This document shows, piece after piece, positions 9,765 through 18,600 of a stretch of 64,000 bases of DNA. Location: assembly GCF_004217285.1 (NCBI RefSeq), contig NZ_SHKS01000004.1, positions 372,001 to 436,000 on the forward strand, written 5' to 3'. Below the pieces are notes generated by a model, which was given only the letters and a program-made list of their open reading frames with translations, searched no databases and had not been told where the DNA came from. Numbering within the stretch: the stretch's first letter is position 1; each line of letters starts with the position of its first letter. This DNA comes from Streptomyces sp. BK239. Its GTDB lineage: Bacteria > Actinomycetota > Actinomycetes > Streptomycetales > Streptomycetaceae. The translations under genes were made by a program, and so were the position numbers.

Positions 9765-12697
9765 GGTGTTCCCCCTCGAAGTTCCACCAGTTCCGCCAGC
9801 TCGGCGTCCGTCAGCTCCGTGAGCGCCGCCTCGCCGGACGCGCCGAGGACGGCGTCCGCGAGATCCTGCTTTCGGCGCAGCATGGCGGCGATGCGATCCT
9901 CGACCGTCCCCTCCGCGATCAGCCGGTGCACCTGCACGGGCCGGGTCTGGCCGATGCGGTACGCCCGGTCGGTGGCCTGCGCCTCGACGGCGGGGTTCCA
10001 CCAGCGGTCGTAGTGCACCACGTGCTCGGCGCGCGTGAGGTTGAGGCCGGTGCCCGCCGCCTTCAGGGACAGCAGGAACACCGGCGCCTCTCCCGCCTGG
10101 AAGCGGGCGACCATCGCCTCGCGCTCGGCCACGGGCGTCCCGCCGTGCAGGAACTGCGTGGGCACGCCGCGTGCCGCCAGGTGCCGTTCGAGAATCCGTG
10201 CCATGCCGACGTACTGCGTGAAGAGGAGGACGCTCGTCTCCTCGGCGAGGAGGGTGTCCAGCAGCTCGTCCAGGAGCTCCAGCTTTCCCGAACGTCCCGA
10301 GGTCGTCGGCCGTTCCTCCTTGAGGTACTGCGCCGGATGGTTGCAGATCTGCTTGAGCGAGGTCAGGAGTTTCACGACCAGACCGCGCCGTGCCATGTCG
10401 TCGGCCTCGGCGATCGCCGCCAGCGTCTCCCGCACCACGGCTTCGTACAGACCCGTCTGCTCCGGTGTCAGGGACACCGGTCGGTCGGTCTCGGTCTTCG
10501 GGGGGAGTTCGGGGGCGATGCCCGGATCGGACTTGCGGCGGCGCAACAGGAACGGGCCCACGAGTCGCGCCAGGCGCTCGGCCGCCGCCGGGTCCCCGCC
10601 GGCCTCGACGGCACGCGCGTAGCGCGCGCGGAAAGCACCCAGCCGGCCCAGCAGGCCTGGCGTCGTCCAGTCCAGGATCGCCCACAGTTCCGACAGGTTG
10701 TTCTCCACCGGAGTGCCGGTGAGCGCCACGCGTGCGCGTGCTCCGATCGTGCGAAGCGCCCGCGCGGTCTCCGAGTACGGGTTCTTCACGTGCTGTGCCT
10801 CGTCCGCGACGACCAGGCCCCATGGCACGGAGGCGAGACGCGGCGCGTCCTGCCGCAGGGTGCCATAGGTCGTCAGCACGAACTCGCCTTCGGCCAGGTC
10901 CTCCAGGTCGCGTCGCGGCCCGTGGAAGCGGCGCACCGGGATGCCGGGCGCGAACCGCTCGATCTCCCGCTGCCAGTTGCCCATCAGCGACGTCGGGCAC
11001 ACCACCAGGGTCGGTCCTGCGGCTGAGGAGTCCGTCTGGCGGTGCAGGTGCAGGGCGATCAGCGTGACGGTCTTGCCGAGGCCCATGTCGTCCGCCAGGC
11101 AGCAGCCGAGTCCCAGCGACGTCGTCCGGGCCAGCCAGTCGAGTCCGTGCCGCTGGTAGTCGCGCAGCGTCGCGTCGAGCGCGCCGGGCTGTGCCACCGG
11201 CTCCTGCCCGTCGGTGCGGGCCAGCCGCTCCCGGAGGGTCGCCGGCCAGCCGGTGGGAACAACCTCGACCTGGCGGCCGTCGACCTCGGCGGAGCCGGTC
11301 AGAGCGGCTGCCAGCGCGTCGATCGGGGTGATCTGGACGTCCTGTCGTGCCCGGGCCCGACTCAGCTCCTCGGGGTCGATCAGGACCCACCGGTCGTGCA
11401 ACCGCACCAACGGGCGATGGGCTTCCGCGAGACGGTCCAGCTCCTCGCGCGTGATGTCCCTGTCGTCCAGCGCGAACCGCCAGGAGAAGGAGAGCAGGGC
11501 GTCAGCGGACAGGAACGACGGCAATGCGGAGCCGGACCCGTCCGGGCTCTCGCCGTCCTCCGGAGGTCCCACCAGGGCGTGAGTCGTCAGTGTGCGGGCC
11601 AGTTCCTTCGGCCAGTGCACTTCGACGCCCGCGCCCGCCAGCGCACGCGTGCCCTCTCCGAGGAGTTCCGCGACCTCCTCGTCATGGAGCTCCACGGCGT
11701 CCGGGACGGCCGCCGACAGCAGGGGCGTGAGCGCGGGCCACGCGCGTGCGGCACGGCGCAGCGCGAGCAACGTGTCCACGCGCGCGTGCGGACCGAACGC
11801 CCGGTGCGCGGGACCGCTTTCCTGCCACACCTCGGCGGCGTCCGCGACGAGGGTGGGATCACCGACGCCGTGCACCTGCGGCACGGCCCGGAACGCCGGC
11901 GCCGCCTCGCTCGATGCCGAGGCGGACAGCCCGGACACCTCGATGCGCAACGAGACGCGCACCCCGGCGTCGTGTCCGGCGGCGACGTCGGCGGCCCACG
12001 CGCGCAACTGCGGTGCGTGTACGGGCCGTTGTGTGGAGTATGCCGGTCCGCCCGTCAGCAGGGAGGCGGCGGGCGAGCGGGGGAGGGTGTCCGCGACCGC
12101 GTCCAGGAAGGCGCGCAGCAACCGCTCCGGGTCGGGCAGCCGCAAGGGCGGGCCGTCGTCCAGGGGCACGGCGTGCGCCTCGGGCGGCATCGCCGCGGCC
12201 AGACGGCGAACCCGGTCGACGTCGTCGGGGCCCAGGGGGCCCGCACGCCAGGCGTCGTGATCGTCCCCGGACAGGCCCGGCAACAGCAGGCCGCGGGCGA
12301 CGAACTCCAGGGCGGTCAAGGTCGCCGCACCCCAGAAGGCGACGGCCCGGTGTGCGCCCGACGCGGCCCACGCGCGCGTGAGGAGGGGCAGTGCCTCGCC
12401 CAGGGGGACATGGAGCGCGGGCACGCGTACGTGCTCCACGCCGCCGTCGTCCGCGAGGCGGACGACGGACAGCGCGCCGCACGACGCCGATTTCAGAGTG
12501 GACGGCACCGACGCGCCGGCGGGCGGCCATGGTGTCCCGTCGGGCGGGGCGGTGCTCCCGTCCGGTTCCCAGAAGGCGAACACGCCTGTGCGTGCGGGGA
12601 CGCCGGGCAGGAAGACGACAGGACGGTGAACCAGTTCGAAGGTCTCGGGCGGTGCTTCCGCTGGAACCCGGCGCACAGTGATAAACCCGCTCCTCAA
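9761..12697 (-). CDS. SNF2-family DEAD/DEAH ATPase (DNA translocase)
   Basis: ATP-driven duplex-DNA translocase, about 978 residues. An N-terminal SNF2-associated region (~1-520) precedes the motor: Walker A in LADDMGLGKTVTLIAL (~residue 535), DEAQH (~632), LTGTPVENNLSELWAI, and in the C-terminal RecA lobe LLSLKAAGTGLNLTRAEHVV and DRAYRIGQTRPVQVH. The start is uncertain: the TTG at 12697 opens the frame, but a GTG seven codons in (12676) has GAGGAG 13 nt upstream. The downstream SWIM gene overlaps its stop. The gene is divergent from a small membrane protein across ~220 bp, which holds its promoter. Confidence 0.95.
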   Translation of the reverse strand: MRSGFITVRRVPAEAPPETFELVHRPVVFLPGVPARTGVFAFWEPDGSTAPPDGTPWPPAGASVPSTLKSASCGALSVVRLADDGGVEHVRVPALHVPLGEALPLLTRAWAASGAHRAVAFWGAATLTALEFVARGLLLPGLSGDDHDAWRAGPLGPDDVDRVRRLAAAMPPEAHAVPLDDGPPLRLPDPERLLRAFLDAVADTLPRSPAASLLTGGPAYSTQRPVHAPQLRAWAADVAAGHDAGVRVSLRIEVSGLSASASSEAAPAFRAVPQVHGVGDPTLVADAAEVWQESGPAHRAFGPHARVDTLLALRRAARAWPALTPLLSAAVPDAVELHDEEVAELLGEGTRALAGAGVEVHWPKELARTLTTHALVGPPEDGESPDGSGSALPSFLSADALLSFSWRFALDDRDITREELDRLAEAHRPLVRLHDRWVLIDPEELSRARARQDVQITPIDALAAALTGSAEVDGRQVEVVPTGWPATLRERLARTDGQEPVAQPGALDATLRDYQRHGLDWLARTTSLGLGCCLADDMGLGKTVTLIALHLHRQTDSSAAGPTLVVCPTSLMGNWQREIERFAPGIPVRRFHGPRRDLEDLAEGEFVLTTYGTLRQDAPRLASVPWGLVVADEAQHVKNPYSETARALRTIGARARVALTGTPVENNLSELWAILDWTTPGLLGRLGAFRARYARAVEAGGDPAAAERLARLVGPFLLRRRKSDPGIAPELPPKTETDRPVSLTPEQTGLYEAVVRETLAAIAEADDMARRGLVVKLLTSLKQICNHPAQYLKEERPTTSGRSGKLELLDELLDTLLAEETSVLLFTQYVGMARILERHLAARGVPTQFLHGGTPVAEREAMVARFQAGEAPVFLLSLKAAGTGLNLTRAEHVVHYDRWWNPAVEAQATDRAYRIGQTRPVQVHRLIAEGTVEDRIAAMLRRKQDLADAVLGASGEAALTELTDAELAELVELRGGTP

Positions 12698-12917
12698 ATT
12701 TGACTACTGAAGGTCGATCGCCGAGGGTACAGCATTCCGCGGGGGAACGAGCACCGGATTTCCCCTGGACGACCTTTCCCGGGTGAGTACCTAGGGGACG
12801 GGATCGGGGAAGGCTCAGGGGCGAGCCCGGAACCGCGCGTCGCGGGGAGCCGTTTCACAGACAGGAAGCGGTTTTCGCAGACGGAGAGCGGCAACGGCCG
12901 CGAAGGAGGCGACGCAC

Positions 12918-13100
12918 ATGTCGAAGAACGCGAAGATCGCCGCGGGAGGTGTGGCGGTCGGGCTGCTTCTGCTCATCTGGCTGCCCTGGTGGGCGTCTCT
13001 TCTGATCGTGCTCGGGGTCCCCGCGGCGGCGTACCTCACGCTGGACCCCTCGCAGCGGCGCAGACTGCGCCGTGTCACCCGCAAGGAGCTCGGGCGCTGA
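12918..13100 (+). CDS. Small two-helix membrane protein
   Basis: A 60-residue hydrophobic protein of unknown function. It opens MSKNAKIAAGGVAVGLLLLI, continues with a second hydrophobic stretch (WASLLIVLGVPAAAYL) and ends in a basic tail (QRRRLRRVTRKELGR), so a short hairpin in the membrane with the tail in the cytoplasm is likely. GAAGGAGG lies 7 bp upstream of the ATG, an unusually strong RBS that supports a real gene. It is followed at once by a strong terminator hairpin, so it is monocistronic. Confidence 0.8.
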   Translation: MSKNAKIAAGGVAVGLLLLIWLPWWASLLIVLGVPAAAYLTLDPSQRRRLRRVTRKELGR

Positions 13101-13134
13101 CGGACGGGGCCGCGGCGCGGCCCCGTCCGTCAGC
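13096..13134. terminator. Perfect 18-bp-stem bidirectional terminator
   Basis: Left arm 13096-13113 (GCTGACGGACGGGGCCGC) and right arm 13117-13134 are exact complements with a 3-nt loop. It lies between convergent genes ending at 13100 (+) and 13148 (-). A second, smaller palindrome (AGCTCCC/GGGAGCT) follows directly. Confidence 0.85.
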
Positions 13135-13147
13135 TCCCCTCGGGAGC

Positions 13148-14005
13148 TCAGATCGGGCGCACGGCCATCTTGTCGAGCGCTTCGAGCAGACCCGGCAGTT
13201 CGGGACCCCGGCCGACCGGCAGCACCTCGCCGGGCTCGTCGTCGAGCAGGACGAACGCGATGTCGTCGGTGCGGGCCACCAGCGACCAGCCGGGGCCGTC
13301 GGCGCGCAGGGTGCGTGCGTCACCCGGGGCGAACGAGGACCTCACGCGGCCCAGCGGGGGCGGGGTGTCCACATAGGTGCGGGCCTCCGCGAGGACGCGC
13401 CGGACGCCACTGTGCCCCCGCGGCGCGGGCTTCTCGGCCCCGTCCGCGCCCTCGGCGTCCTTGGTCCCCTCCGCGGCCTCGGAGCTGTCCCGCGCGGGCG
13501 GGAACTTGGAGTCGTCGATCTGCTCGCGCCACTGGGCCCACTGGAGCGCGATCTCGTCGGCTCCCAGCCTCCGCTGGGCCGGGCCCCAGACCGTCGTGTC
13601 CGGCGGCGAGAGCGCGGGCCGGTCCGCGACCTCGGGGTCGGGGTCGTGCGGCGCGGGCACCCCGGGGGCGGCTACGGCGACCGCCAGCGGCCAGCCGGGC
13701 AGCGCCGCGACCACCGTCCGGTCGTCGGGGGACAGGTCGTACTCCATGCCGCAGTCCCACGACGCGATGGCGACCGCCACCAACGACACGTCGTCGACGA
13801 CGACCGTCCACCGCGCGCCCTCGCCGTCCTGGCCCAGCACCAGGCCGTACCCGTCGGCGAGCGGCGCAAGACCGAGCGCCGCGCAGGCCTCCGGGTAGTC
13901 GTCGCCCAGCACACTCGGGAACTTCGCCGGCGTCAGCAGTACCGCCGTCAGCACGTAGAGCGCCTCGTCCTCGGCGGCGACGGCGTCCTCGTCCGTCCCG
14001 GCCAT
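13148..14005 (-). CDS. Conserved hypothetical protein
   Basis: 285 residues, not recognised. It is acidic and soluble with no signal peptide. The N-terminal ~110 residues (YVLTAVLLTPAKFPSVLGDD; WTVVVDDVSLVAVAIASWDCG) alternate beta-strands and helices. The middle (~165-205) is a charged, Ala/Glu/Lys-rich linker that is probably disordered, and the C-terminus (SLVARTDDIAFVLLDDEPGEVLPV) looks like a second small beta domain. Codon use matches the neighbours, so the gene is real. It is convergent with the small membrane protein across a shared terminator. Confidence 0.75.
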   Translation of the reverse strand: MAGTDEDAVAAEDEALYVLTAVLLTPAKFPSVLGDDYPEACAALGLAPLADGYGLVLGQDGEGARWTVVVDDVSLVAVAIASWDCGMEYDLSPDDRTVVAALPGWPLAVAVAAPGVPAPHDPDPEVADRPALSPPDTTVWGPAQRRLGADEIALQWAQWREQIDDSKFPPARDSSEAAEGTKDAEGADGAEKPAPRGHSGVRRVLAEARTYVDTPPPLGRVRSSFAPGDARTLRADGPGWSLVARTDDIAFVLLDDEPGEVLPVGRGPELPGLLEALDKMAVRPI

Positions 14006-14137
14006 CCCAGCCTCCCCAGGGTTCGTCCAATCGCGCGCACCCTAGTGCGGCGGGAAGGCGCTTGTCACGACCCCGGGACACACCCGGAGCTGCAGTTTTC
14101 CTCCGACGGGGCGAATCGCCTCGCTTGTCGGCGAATG

Positions 14138-14527
14138 TCAGGCGGGCGGCAGCCCCAGCAGCTCCCTGGCCACCGTCCGAGGGGACTCGCCGCGCTCCCG
14201 CGCGAGCGCGATGACCGCCCGGCACGCCAGTTCGTTCACCCCGAAGGACAGCGCCTCCGGAGACACCCAGCCGGCCGCCTCGTCGACCCGGTCCTGATCG
14301 TTCTCCGCGCAGCCCGAGACGTACACGGCGGCCGCTTCGAAGAGGTTGTGCGCGCGCTTCCGGGCGGGGCGCCGCTCACCCTCCTCGCGCCCTCCGTCGG
14401 TTCGCCCTCCGTCCCGACGTGACTGCGCACGCGTTCCGGCGAGGACTCTTCCCCAGGTTTTGCGTATGCCTACCGACATGCTCCACCGCCCTTCCCCTGC
14501 GTGATTCCCCCATCCGGGGGCGTTCAT
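14138..14527 (-). CDS. Hypothetical protein, basic N-terminus with helical C-terminal domain
   Basis: Function unknown. Two starts are possible: ATG 14527 (MNAPGWGNHAG, preceded by CGGGAG) and ATG 14479 (MSVGIRKTW, preceded by GGCGGTGGAG). The coding core is the acidic helical end, ARKRAHNLFEAAAVYVSG to ARELLGLPPA, which is compact and well folded in character. The Arg/Gly-rich stretch before it looks disordered. It is divergent from the MpaB-type oxygenase with only ~60 bp between starts if the longer form is used. An even longer frame to 14698 would overlap the oxygenase and is not credible. Confidence 0.6.
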   Translation of the reverse strand: MNAPGWGNHAGEGRWSMSVGIRKTWGRVLAGTRAQSRRDGGRTDGGREEGERRPARKRAHNLFEAAAVYVSGCAENDQDRVDEAAGWVSPEALSFGVNELACRAVIALARERGESPRTVARELLGLPPA

Positions 14528-14586
14528 CTCCCGCTCGACGACGTAAAGTCGGGGAAGTCGGGGTTGTCGGGGCGGAGGGGGACAGC

Positions 14587-15498
14587 GTGGTGAAACGCTA
14601 CGAGCGACTCGCACAGATCCGCCGTATGGACCCCTACGAGAACGCCTCCGAGATCTACCGGCTCTCCGTGGCGTACGAGTTCCCCTGGGACTTCGCACGC
14701 GCCCTGGAACTGGCCCTGTACCGCACCTACGCGGTCCCCGGCATCGGAAGCCTGCTCGCGCGTACCGCGGAGCTCACGGACCGCACGCAGAAACGCTACG
14801 ACGACACCTCGCTGCTCCTCGACGCCATCGTCGAGCACGGCTTCGGCAGCGACGAGGGCCGCACGGCCGTCCGCCGCATCAACCAGATGCACCGCAGCTA
14901 CGACATCGCCGACGACGACATGCGCTACGTGCTCTGCACGTTCGTCGTGATGCCCAAGCGCTGGATCGACGCCTATGGATGGCGCCCGCTGTCGCGCCAC
15001 GAGATCGTCGCCTCCACCGTCCACTACCGCGCCCTCGGACAGCGCATGGGGATCAAGGACATCCCCGGGAGCTACGAGGAGTTCGAGGCCTGTCTCGACG
15101 CCTACGAGGAGGTTCGTTTCGGATGGGACGAGGGGGCCAGGCGGGTCTCGGACGCGACGCTCGCGCTGATGGCCTCCTGGTACCCGCGGCCGCTCGCCCC
15201 CGTGCTGCGCGCCACGACCCTCGCCCTGCTCGACGAGCCTTTGCTGAAGGCCTTCCGCTACACCCCGCCCGGTCCGTTCACGCGCGCGCTGGTGCGTCGG
15301 GCGGTACGCGCGCGTGGGCGCGCCGTCCGGCTGCTGCCGCCGCGCCGAGCGCCGCACTTCGCGCGCCAGAACCGGGAGATCAAGGGGTACCCGCAGGGCT
15401 ACCGGCTCGCGGACCTGGGCACCCGGCCGGTGCCCGGCGTGCGAGGGTGCCCGGTGCGCCATGTCGGCCTCGGTGAGGCCGGGTCAGCCGCCCAGTGA
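14587..15498 (+). CDS. MpaB-type oxygenase (DUF2236 family)
   Basis: 303 residues of the latex-clearing-protein/MpaB superfamily, heme-dependent oxygenases whose bacterial members mostly have unknown substrates. It reads IRRMDPYENASEIYRLSVAYEFPWD, RTQKRYDDTSLLLDAIVEHG, INQMHRSYDIADDDMRYVLCTFVV and PKRWIDAYGWRPLS. The conserved histidine in NQMHRSYDI is the expected heme ligand region. The GTG at 14587 is chosen because GCGGAGGGGGA lies just upstream; the earlier in-frame starts run through the divergent gene's leader. Its 3' end overlaps the convergent PadR gene by 15 bp. Confidence 0.88.
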   Translation: MVKRYERLAQIRRMDPYENASEIYRLSVAYEFPWDFARALELALYRTYAVPGIGSLLARTAELTDRTQKRYDDTSLLLDAIVEHGFGSDEGRTAVRRINQMHRSYDIADDDMRYVLCTFVVMPKRWIDAYGWRPLSRHEIVASTVHYRALGQRMGIKDIPGSYEEFEACLDAYEEVRFGWDEGARRVSDATLALMASWYPRPLAPVLRATTLALLDEPLLKAFRYTPPGPFTRALVRRAVRARGRAVRLLPPRRAPHFARQNREIKGYPQGYRLADLGTRPVPGVRGCPVRHVGLGEAGSAAQ

Positions 15499-16008
15499 GC
15501 GCAGCGTGTCGCGCAGCCAGGTGAGTTCGGCACGAGAGGTCGCGCGCGCGATCGTCAGCATCCCTTGCCGGAAGGGATCGTCCAGCTCCTCCGCTCGCAG
15601 CGGCCGGTCACCGTCGTAGAAGAAGCTCGCCGGCTCCTCCAGGAAGGCGAGCCGACGGCGGAGAACGACCGCCTGGGCCTCGGCGTCGTCAAGGTGCCGT
15701 AGGAACGCGAGCAGGGTGAACCAGCGGTTCTCGTCGGTGACGTCCCGCTCGCCGGGCTCGGCGAGTCGCCGACGCAGCTCGCGCCGGCCCTCCTCGGTGA
15801 GGCTCAGGACGTGCCGGGGCGCGGCCGCGGCGCCCGGTTCCGTCGTGCGTGCCAGGAGACCGGCCTTCTCCAGGCGTTTGATCGCCGGGTACAGCGTGCT
15901 CTCGGCGACCGGACGTACGTGCCCGGTCAGGGCCGTGATGCGTTTGCGCAGCTCATAGCCGTGCAGGGGGGCGTCGTACAGGAAACCGAGGATGGAGAGC
16001 TCCAGCAT
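15484..16008 (-). CDS. PadR-family transcriptional regulator
   Basis: 174-residue repressor. The N-terminal winged helix is classic: MLELSILGFLYDAPLHGYELRKRI, then PVAESTLYPAIKRLEKAGLL and LSLTEEGRRELRRRL. A C-terminal dimerising helical region with FTLLAFLRHLDDAEAQ follows. The ATG at 16008 is chosen since all PadR proteins begin with this LELxILGFL segment; the 53 upstream in-frame residues are not family-like. It is divergent from an alpha/beta hydrolase across 121 bp that holds a good promoter, so it likely represses that gene and itself. Confidence 0.92.
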   Translation of the reverse strand: MLELSILGFLYDAPLHGYELRKRITALTGHVRPVAESTLYPAIKRLEKAGLLARTTEPGAAAAPRHVLSLTEEGRRELRRRLAEPGERDVTDENRWFTLLAFLRHLDDAEAQAVVLRRRLAFLEEPASFFYDGDRPLRAEELDDPFRQGMLTIARATSRAELTWLRDTLRSLGG

Positions 16009-16057
16009 GCCCGCATTCTGCCGCACGTTCGCGGTATCTCGGAGCTCGGGTATTGCG

Positions 16058-16086
16058 TTGACGTTGTACCTCGCAACCGATGTATT
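16058..16086 (+). promoter_or_regulatory. Candidate sigma70-type promoter of the hydrolase gene
   Basis: TTGACG (16058-16063), a 17-bp spacer, then TGTATT (16081-16086) lie 44 bp before the hydrolase ATG at 16130. The surrounding ~70 bp is AT-richer than its context and contains two imperfect ATCTCGG/CTCGGGTAT half-sites, where the divergent PadR repressor might bind. Confidence 0.55.
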
Positions 16087-16129
16087 GTCATCGCGAAGTC
16101 GGTCGAGCGAATGTTCCGAGGAGGCAGTC

Positions 16130-16888
16130 ATGCGGCAGGCAGAGTTCGGCAGCGGGGGAAGCCACATCCGGTGGACGGAGACGCCGGGCGCAGAGCCCGC
16201 GCGCGTGTACGTCCACGGGCTGGGCGCGACCTCGGCCGTCTACCACGCGCACGTGGCGTCCCGGCCCGAACTCGCGGGCCGGCGCAGCCTGTTCGTGGAC
16301 CTGCCCGGACACGGCATCAGCGACCGGCCCGCGGACTTCGGCTACACGCTCGAGGACCACGCCGCCGCGCTGGCCGCCGCGCTGGACTCGGCGGGTGTCG
16401 CCGACGCCGAACTCGTCGCCCACAGCATGGGCGGCTCGGTGGCCGTCGTGCTCGCCCACCGCCGTCCCGACCTGGTCTCCCGGCTCGTCCTGACGGAGGC
16501 CAACCTCGACGCCTTCCCACCGCCGACCGCGGGCAGCAGCGGCATCGCGAACCACTCCGAGGACGAGTTCGTCGACGGTGGCCACACGCGTGTGCTGGAG
16601 AGCGTCGGCCCCCTGTGGGCGGCGACCATGCGGCTCGCCGACCCGCGCGCCCTGCACCGCAGCGCCGTCGGGCTCAGGCGCGGATCCGAGCCGGTCATGC
16701 GGGAGATGCTGACGGGGCTGACCGCCGTGGACCGCGTCTACCTGCAGGGCGAACTCAGCGGGCCGCTCGAAGGGGCGGACGCCCTGGAGAGCGCGGGTGT
16801 GCGCGTGGTGACGGTCCGGGACGCCGGGCACAACGTCATGTTCGACAACCCCGACGCTTTCGTCGAGGCGGTCGCCGGAGGAGCCTGA
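16130..16888 (+). CDS. Alpha/beta hydrolase
   Basis: 252-residue serine hydrolase-fold enzyme. The oxyanion region VYVHGLGATSAVYH, the nucleophile elbow AHSMGGSVAVV (Ser ~104), an acid candidate in the late strand and the terminal catalytic His in RDAGHNVMFDNPDAF are all present, so it should be active. The substrate is unknown. The ATG at 16130 has GAGGAGG upstream; the in-frame extension to 15992 crosses the PadR start and the promoter. It is divergent from PadR and probably repressed by it. Confidence 0.9.
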   Translation: MRQAEFGSGGSHIRWTETPGAEPARVYVHGLGATSAVYHAHVASRPELAGRRSLFVDLPGHGISDRPADFGYTLEDHAAALAAALDSAGVADAELVAHSMGGSVAVVLAHRRPDLVSRLVLTEANLDAFPPPTAGSSGIANHSEDEFVDGGHTRVLESVGPLWAATMRLADPRALHRSAVGLRRGSEPVMREMLTGLTAVDRVYLQGELSGPLEGADALESAGVRVVTVRDAGHNVMFDNPDAFVEAVAGGA

Positions 16889-16934
16889 GCCCTCCGGGGT
16901 CACGCGCGCGACTGCGCGCAAGTGCGCGGCGGTC

Positions 16935-17543
16935 TCAGGCCTCCCGCACGGCCAAGGCCAGGTAACGGGTGTCCTCGTCGACATATGACGTCATGCGCCA
17001 CCCGCAACCGGCCAGCAGGGGACGCAGGTTCGCCTCCGCGCGCAGGTCGTCCGCGGTGATCCGCCGGCCGTGCCGCGCCGCGAGCGCTGCCCTGCCGATC
17101 GGGTGGAACAGCGCCAACGTGCCGCCGGGGCGCACCACCCGGGCCAACTCCCGCAGATCAGCCTCCGGTCGGGGCAGGTGCGATATGAGGCCCGCCCCGA
17201 AGACGGCGTCGAGCGACCCCGAGCGCAGAGGCAGCGCGGCGACGTCGGCGAGCAGCAGTCGCCCGTCGCGGTGGCGTCCGGCGCGTACGGCGGCCTCCAG
17301 CATGGCCGGCGTCAGATCGGCCCCGAGGACCGCTCCTGAGGCCCCCACGGCCGCGCGAAGGGGTGGCAGGGCCCGTCCCGTACCGCAACCCGCGTCCAGT
17401 ACGCGGTCGCCCTCGCGCAGACCGAGCTCGGTGACGGCGGCCGCGTAGGCGGGGCCGTCGTCGGGGAACCTGCGGTCCCAGTCCGCGGCGCGGGTGGTGA
17501 AGAACTCCTGCACGCGTGTGTGGTCGTCGCTCATGCACCGCAT
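16935..17543 (-). CDS. Class I SAM-dependent methyltransferase
   Basis: About 202 residues, with the full set of motifs: VLDAGCGTGRALPPL (SAM-binding loop), GADLTPAMLEAA, DGRLLLADVAALPLRSGSLDAVFGAGLISHL and LARVVRPGGTLALFHPIG. The methyl acceptor is unknown; overall it resembles ubiquinone-type small-molecule methyltransferases. The ATG at 17543 follows GGGTGAGGAATC; a second ATG three codons later (17534) is possible. It is convergent with the hydrolase and divergent from the MHYT gene. Confidence 0.88.
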   Translation of the reverse strand: MRCMSDDHTRVQEFFTTRAADWDRRFPDDGPAYAAAVTELGLREGDRVLDAGCGTGRALPPLRAAVGASGAVLGADLTPAMLEAAVRAGRHRDGRLLLADVAALPLRSGSLDAVFGAGLISHLPRPEADLRELARVVRPGGTLALFHPIGRAALAARHGRRITADDLRAEANLRPLLAGCGWRMTSYVDEDTRYLALAVREA

Positions 17544-17686
17544 GATTCCTCACCCCCGGGGAGGAGATGACGGCGCGCATGTTCGAGCGTTGGGCGATCG
17601 AGCCGGTGCACATCCATGTCAGATTGCGGCACCTTTCGAAATGCGCCCCCATTGCGCTCCTGTGCCCCCACTAGCGTCCCGGGTCC

Positions 17687-18484
17687 ATGGGACACCTGGA
17701 CCACGCCGCCTTCGGCTGGCTGACCCCCGTGCTGTCGTACGCGATGGCCTGCGTCGGCGCCGCCCTCGGGCTGCGCTGCACGGTCCGCGCGCTGGGCGCC
17801 GCGGGCCGCTCGCGCCGCAACTGGCTGGTGACGGCCGCCTCTTCGATCGGCACCGGCATCTGGACCATGCACTTCGTGGCCATGCTCGGCTTCGCCGTCA
17901 GCGGCACCGACATCCGCTACGACGTCCCCCTGACCGTGCTCAGCCTCATCGTCGCCATGATCGTCGTCTGCGCCGGCGTCTTCGCCGTCGGCTACGGCCG
18001 AGGCCGTACGCGCGCGTTGCTGATCGGCGGACTCACCACAGGCCTGGGCGTGGCGAGCATGCACTACCTGGGCATGGCCGCCGTACGGCTGCACGGCGAC
18101 GTGACGTACGACCCGACGCGCGTCGGGCTCTCCGTCCTGATCGCCGTCGTGGCGGCGACCGCGGCACTCTGGGCGGCACTGAACATCAAGTCCCCGGTCG
18201 CCGTCACCCTGGCCTCCCTCGTCATGGGCGCGGCGGTGAGCAGCATGCACTACACGGCGATGTTCGCCGTGCACGTGCGGGTCACTCCGTCCGGCGAGGC
18301 GCTGCCCGGGGCCACGGCGATGCAGTTCATCTTCCCCCTCGCCGTCGGTCTCGGGTCCTACCTCTTCCTCACCTCGGCGTTCGTCGCCCTGTCGCCCACC
18401 ACGGGTGAACGCGAGGCGTCCGCCTCGGCCCAGCAGCTTCCTGACCGCGTCACCGGCGGCGGCCGGCAGACCCGGGCCGTGTGA
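17687..18484 (+). CDS. MHYT-domain integral membrane sensor
   Basis: 265 residues, about seven transmembrane helices. Three MHYT signatures mark the inner face of helices: WTMHFVAML (~residue 60), ASMHYLGM (~125) and SSMHYTAM (~187), the last two exact. MHYT domains are proposed to bind copper through the Met/His pairs and sense O2, CO or NO. Here the domain stands alone, without a GGDEF, EAL or kinase output. It sits 226 bp upstream of the conservon on the same strand, so it might signal through CvnA. That link is inferred from position only. Confidence 0.93.
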   Translation: MGHLDHAAFGWLTPVLSYAMACVGAALGLRCTVRALGAAGRSRRNWLVTAASSIGTGIWTMHFVAMLGFAVSGTDIRYDVPLTVLSLIVAMIVVCAGVFAVGYGRGRTRALLIGGLTTGLGVASMHYLGMAAVRLHGDVTYDPTRVGLSVLIAVVAATAALWAALNIKSPVAVTLASLVMGAAVSSMHYTAMFAVHVRVTPSGEALPGATAMQFIFPLAVGLGSYLFLTSAFVALSPTTGEREASASAQQLPDRVTGGGRQTRAV

Positions 18485-18600
18485 CCGCGGCCGGCCGTGC
18501 CGCCGGCTGCCCTCACCACCGGCACGTTCGCGACTCACGTACGACCCGCGCGGCCCACCGCCGGATCGCGTGTCCTCCAACCCACCGCACGTCCGACAAC

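Noticed and set aside
8412..11390. A single 992-residue minus frame joining SNF2-region sequence to the SWIM gene.
   Set aside because: The first 542 residues are an out-of-frame reading of the SNF2 gene. The real SWIM protein starts at the GTG overlapping the SNF2 stop.
11042..12703. A 553-residue plus-strand frame opposite the SNF2 gene, and similar frames at 8364-10013.
   Set aside because: Shadow frames of the SNF2 and SWIM genes, whose minus-strand motifs are unmistakable.
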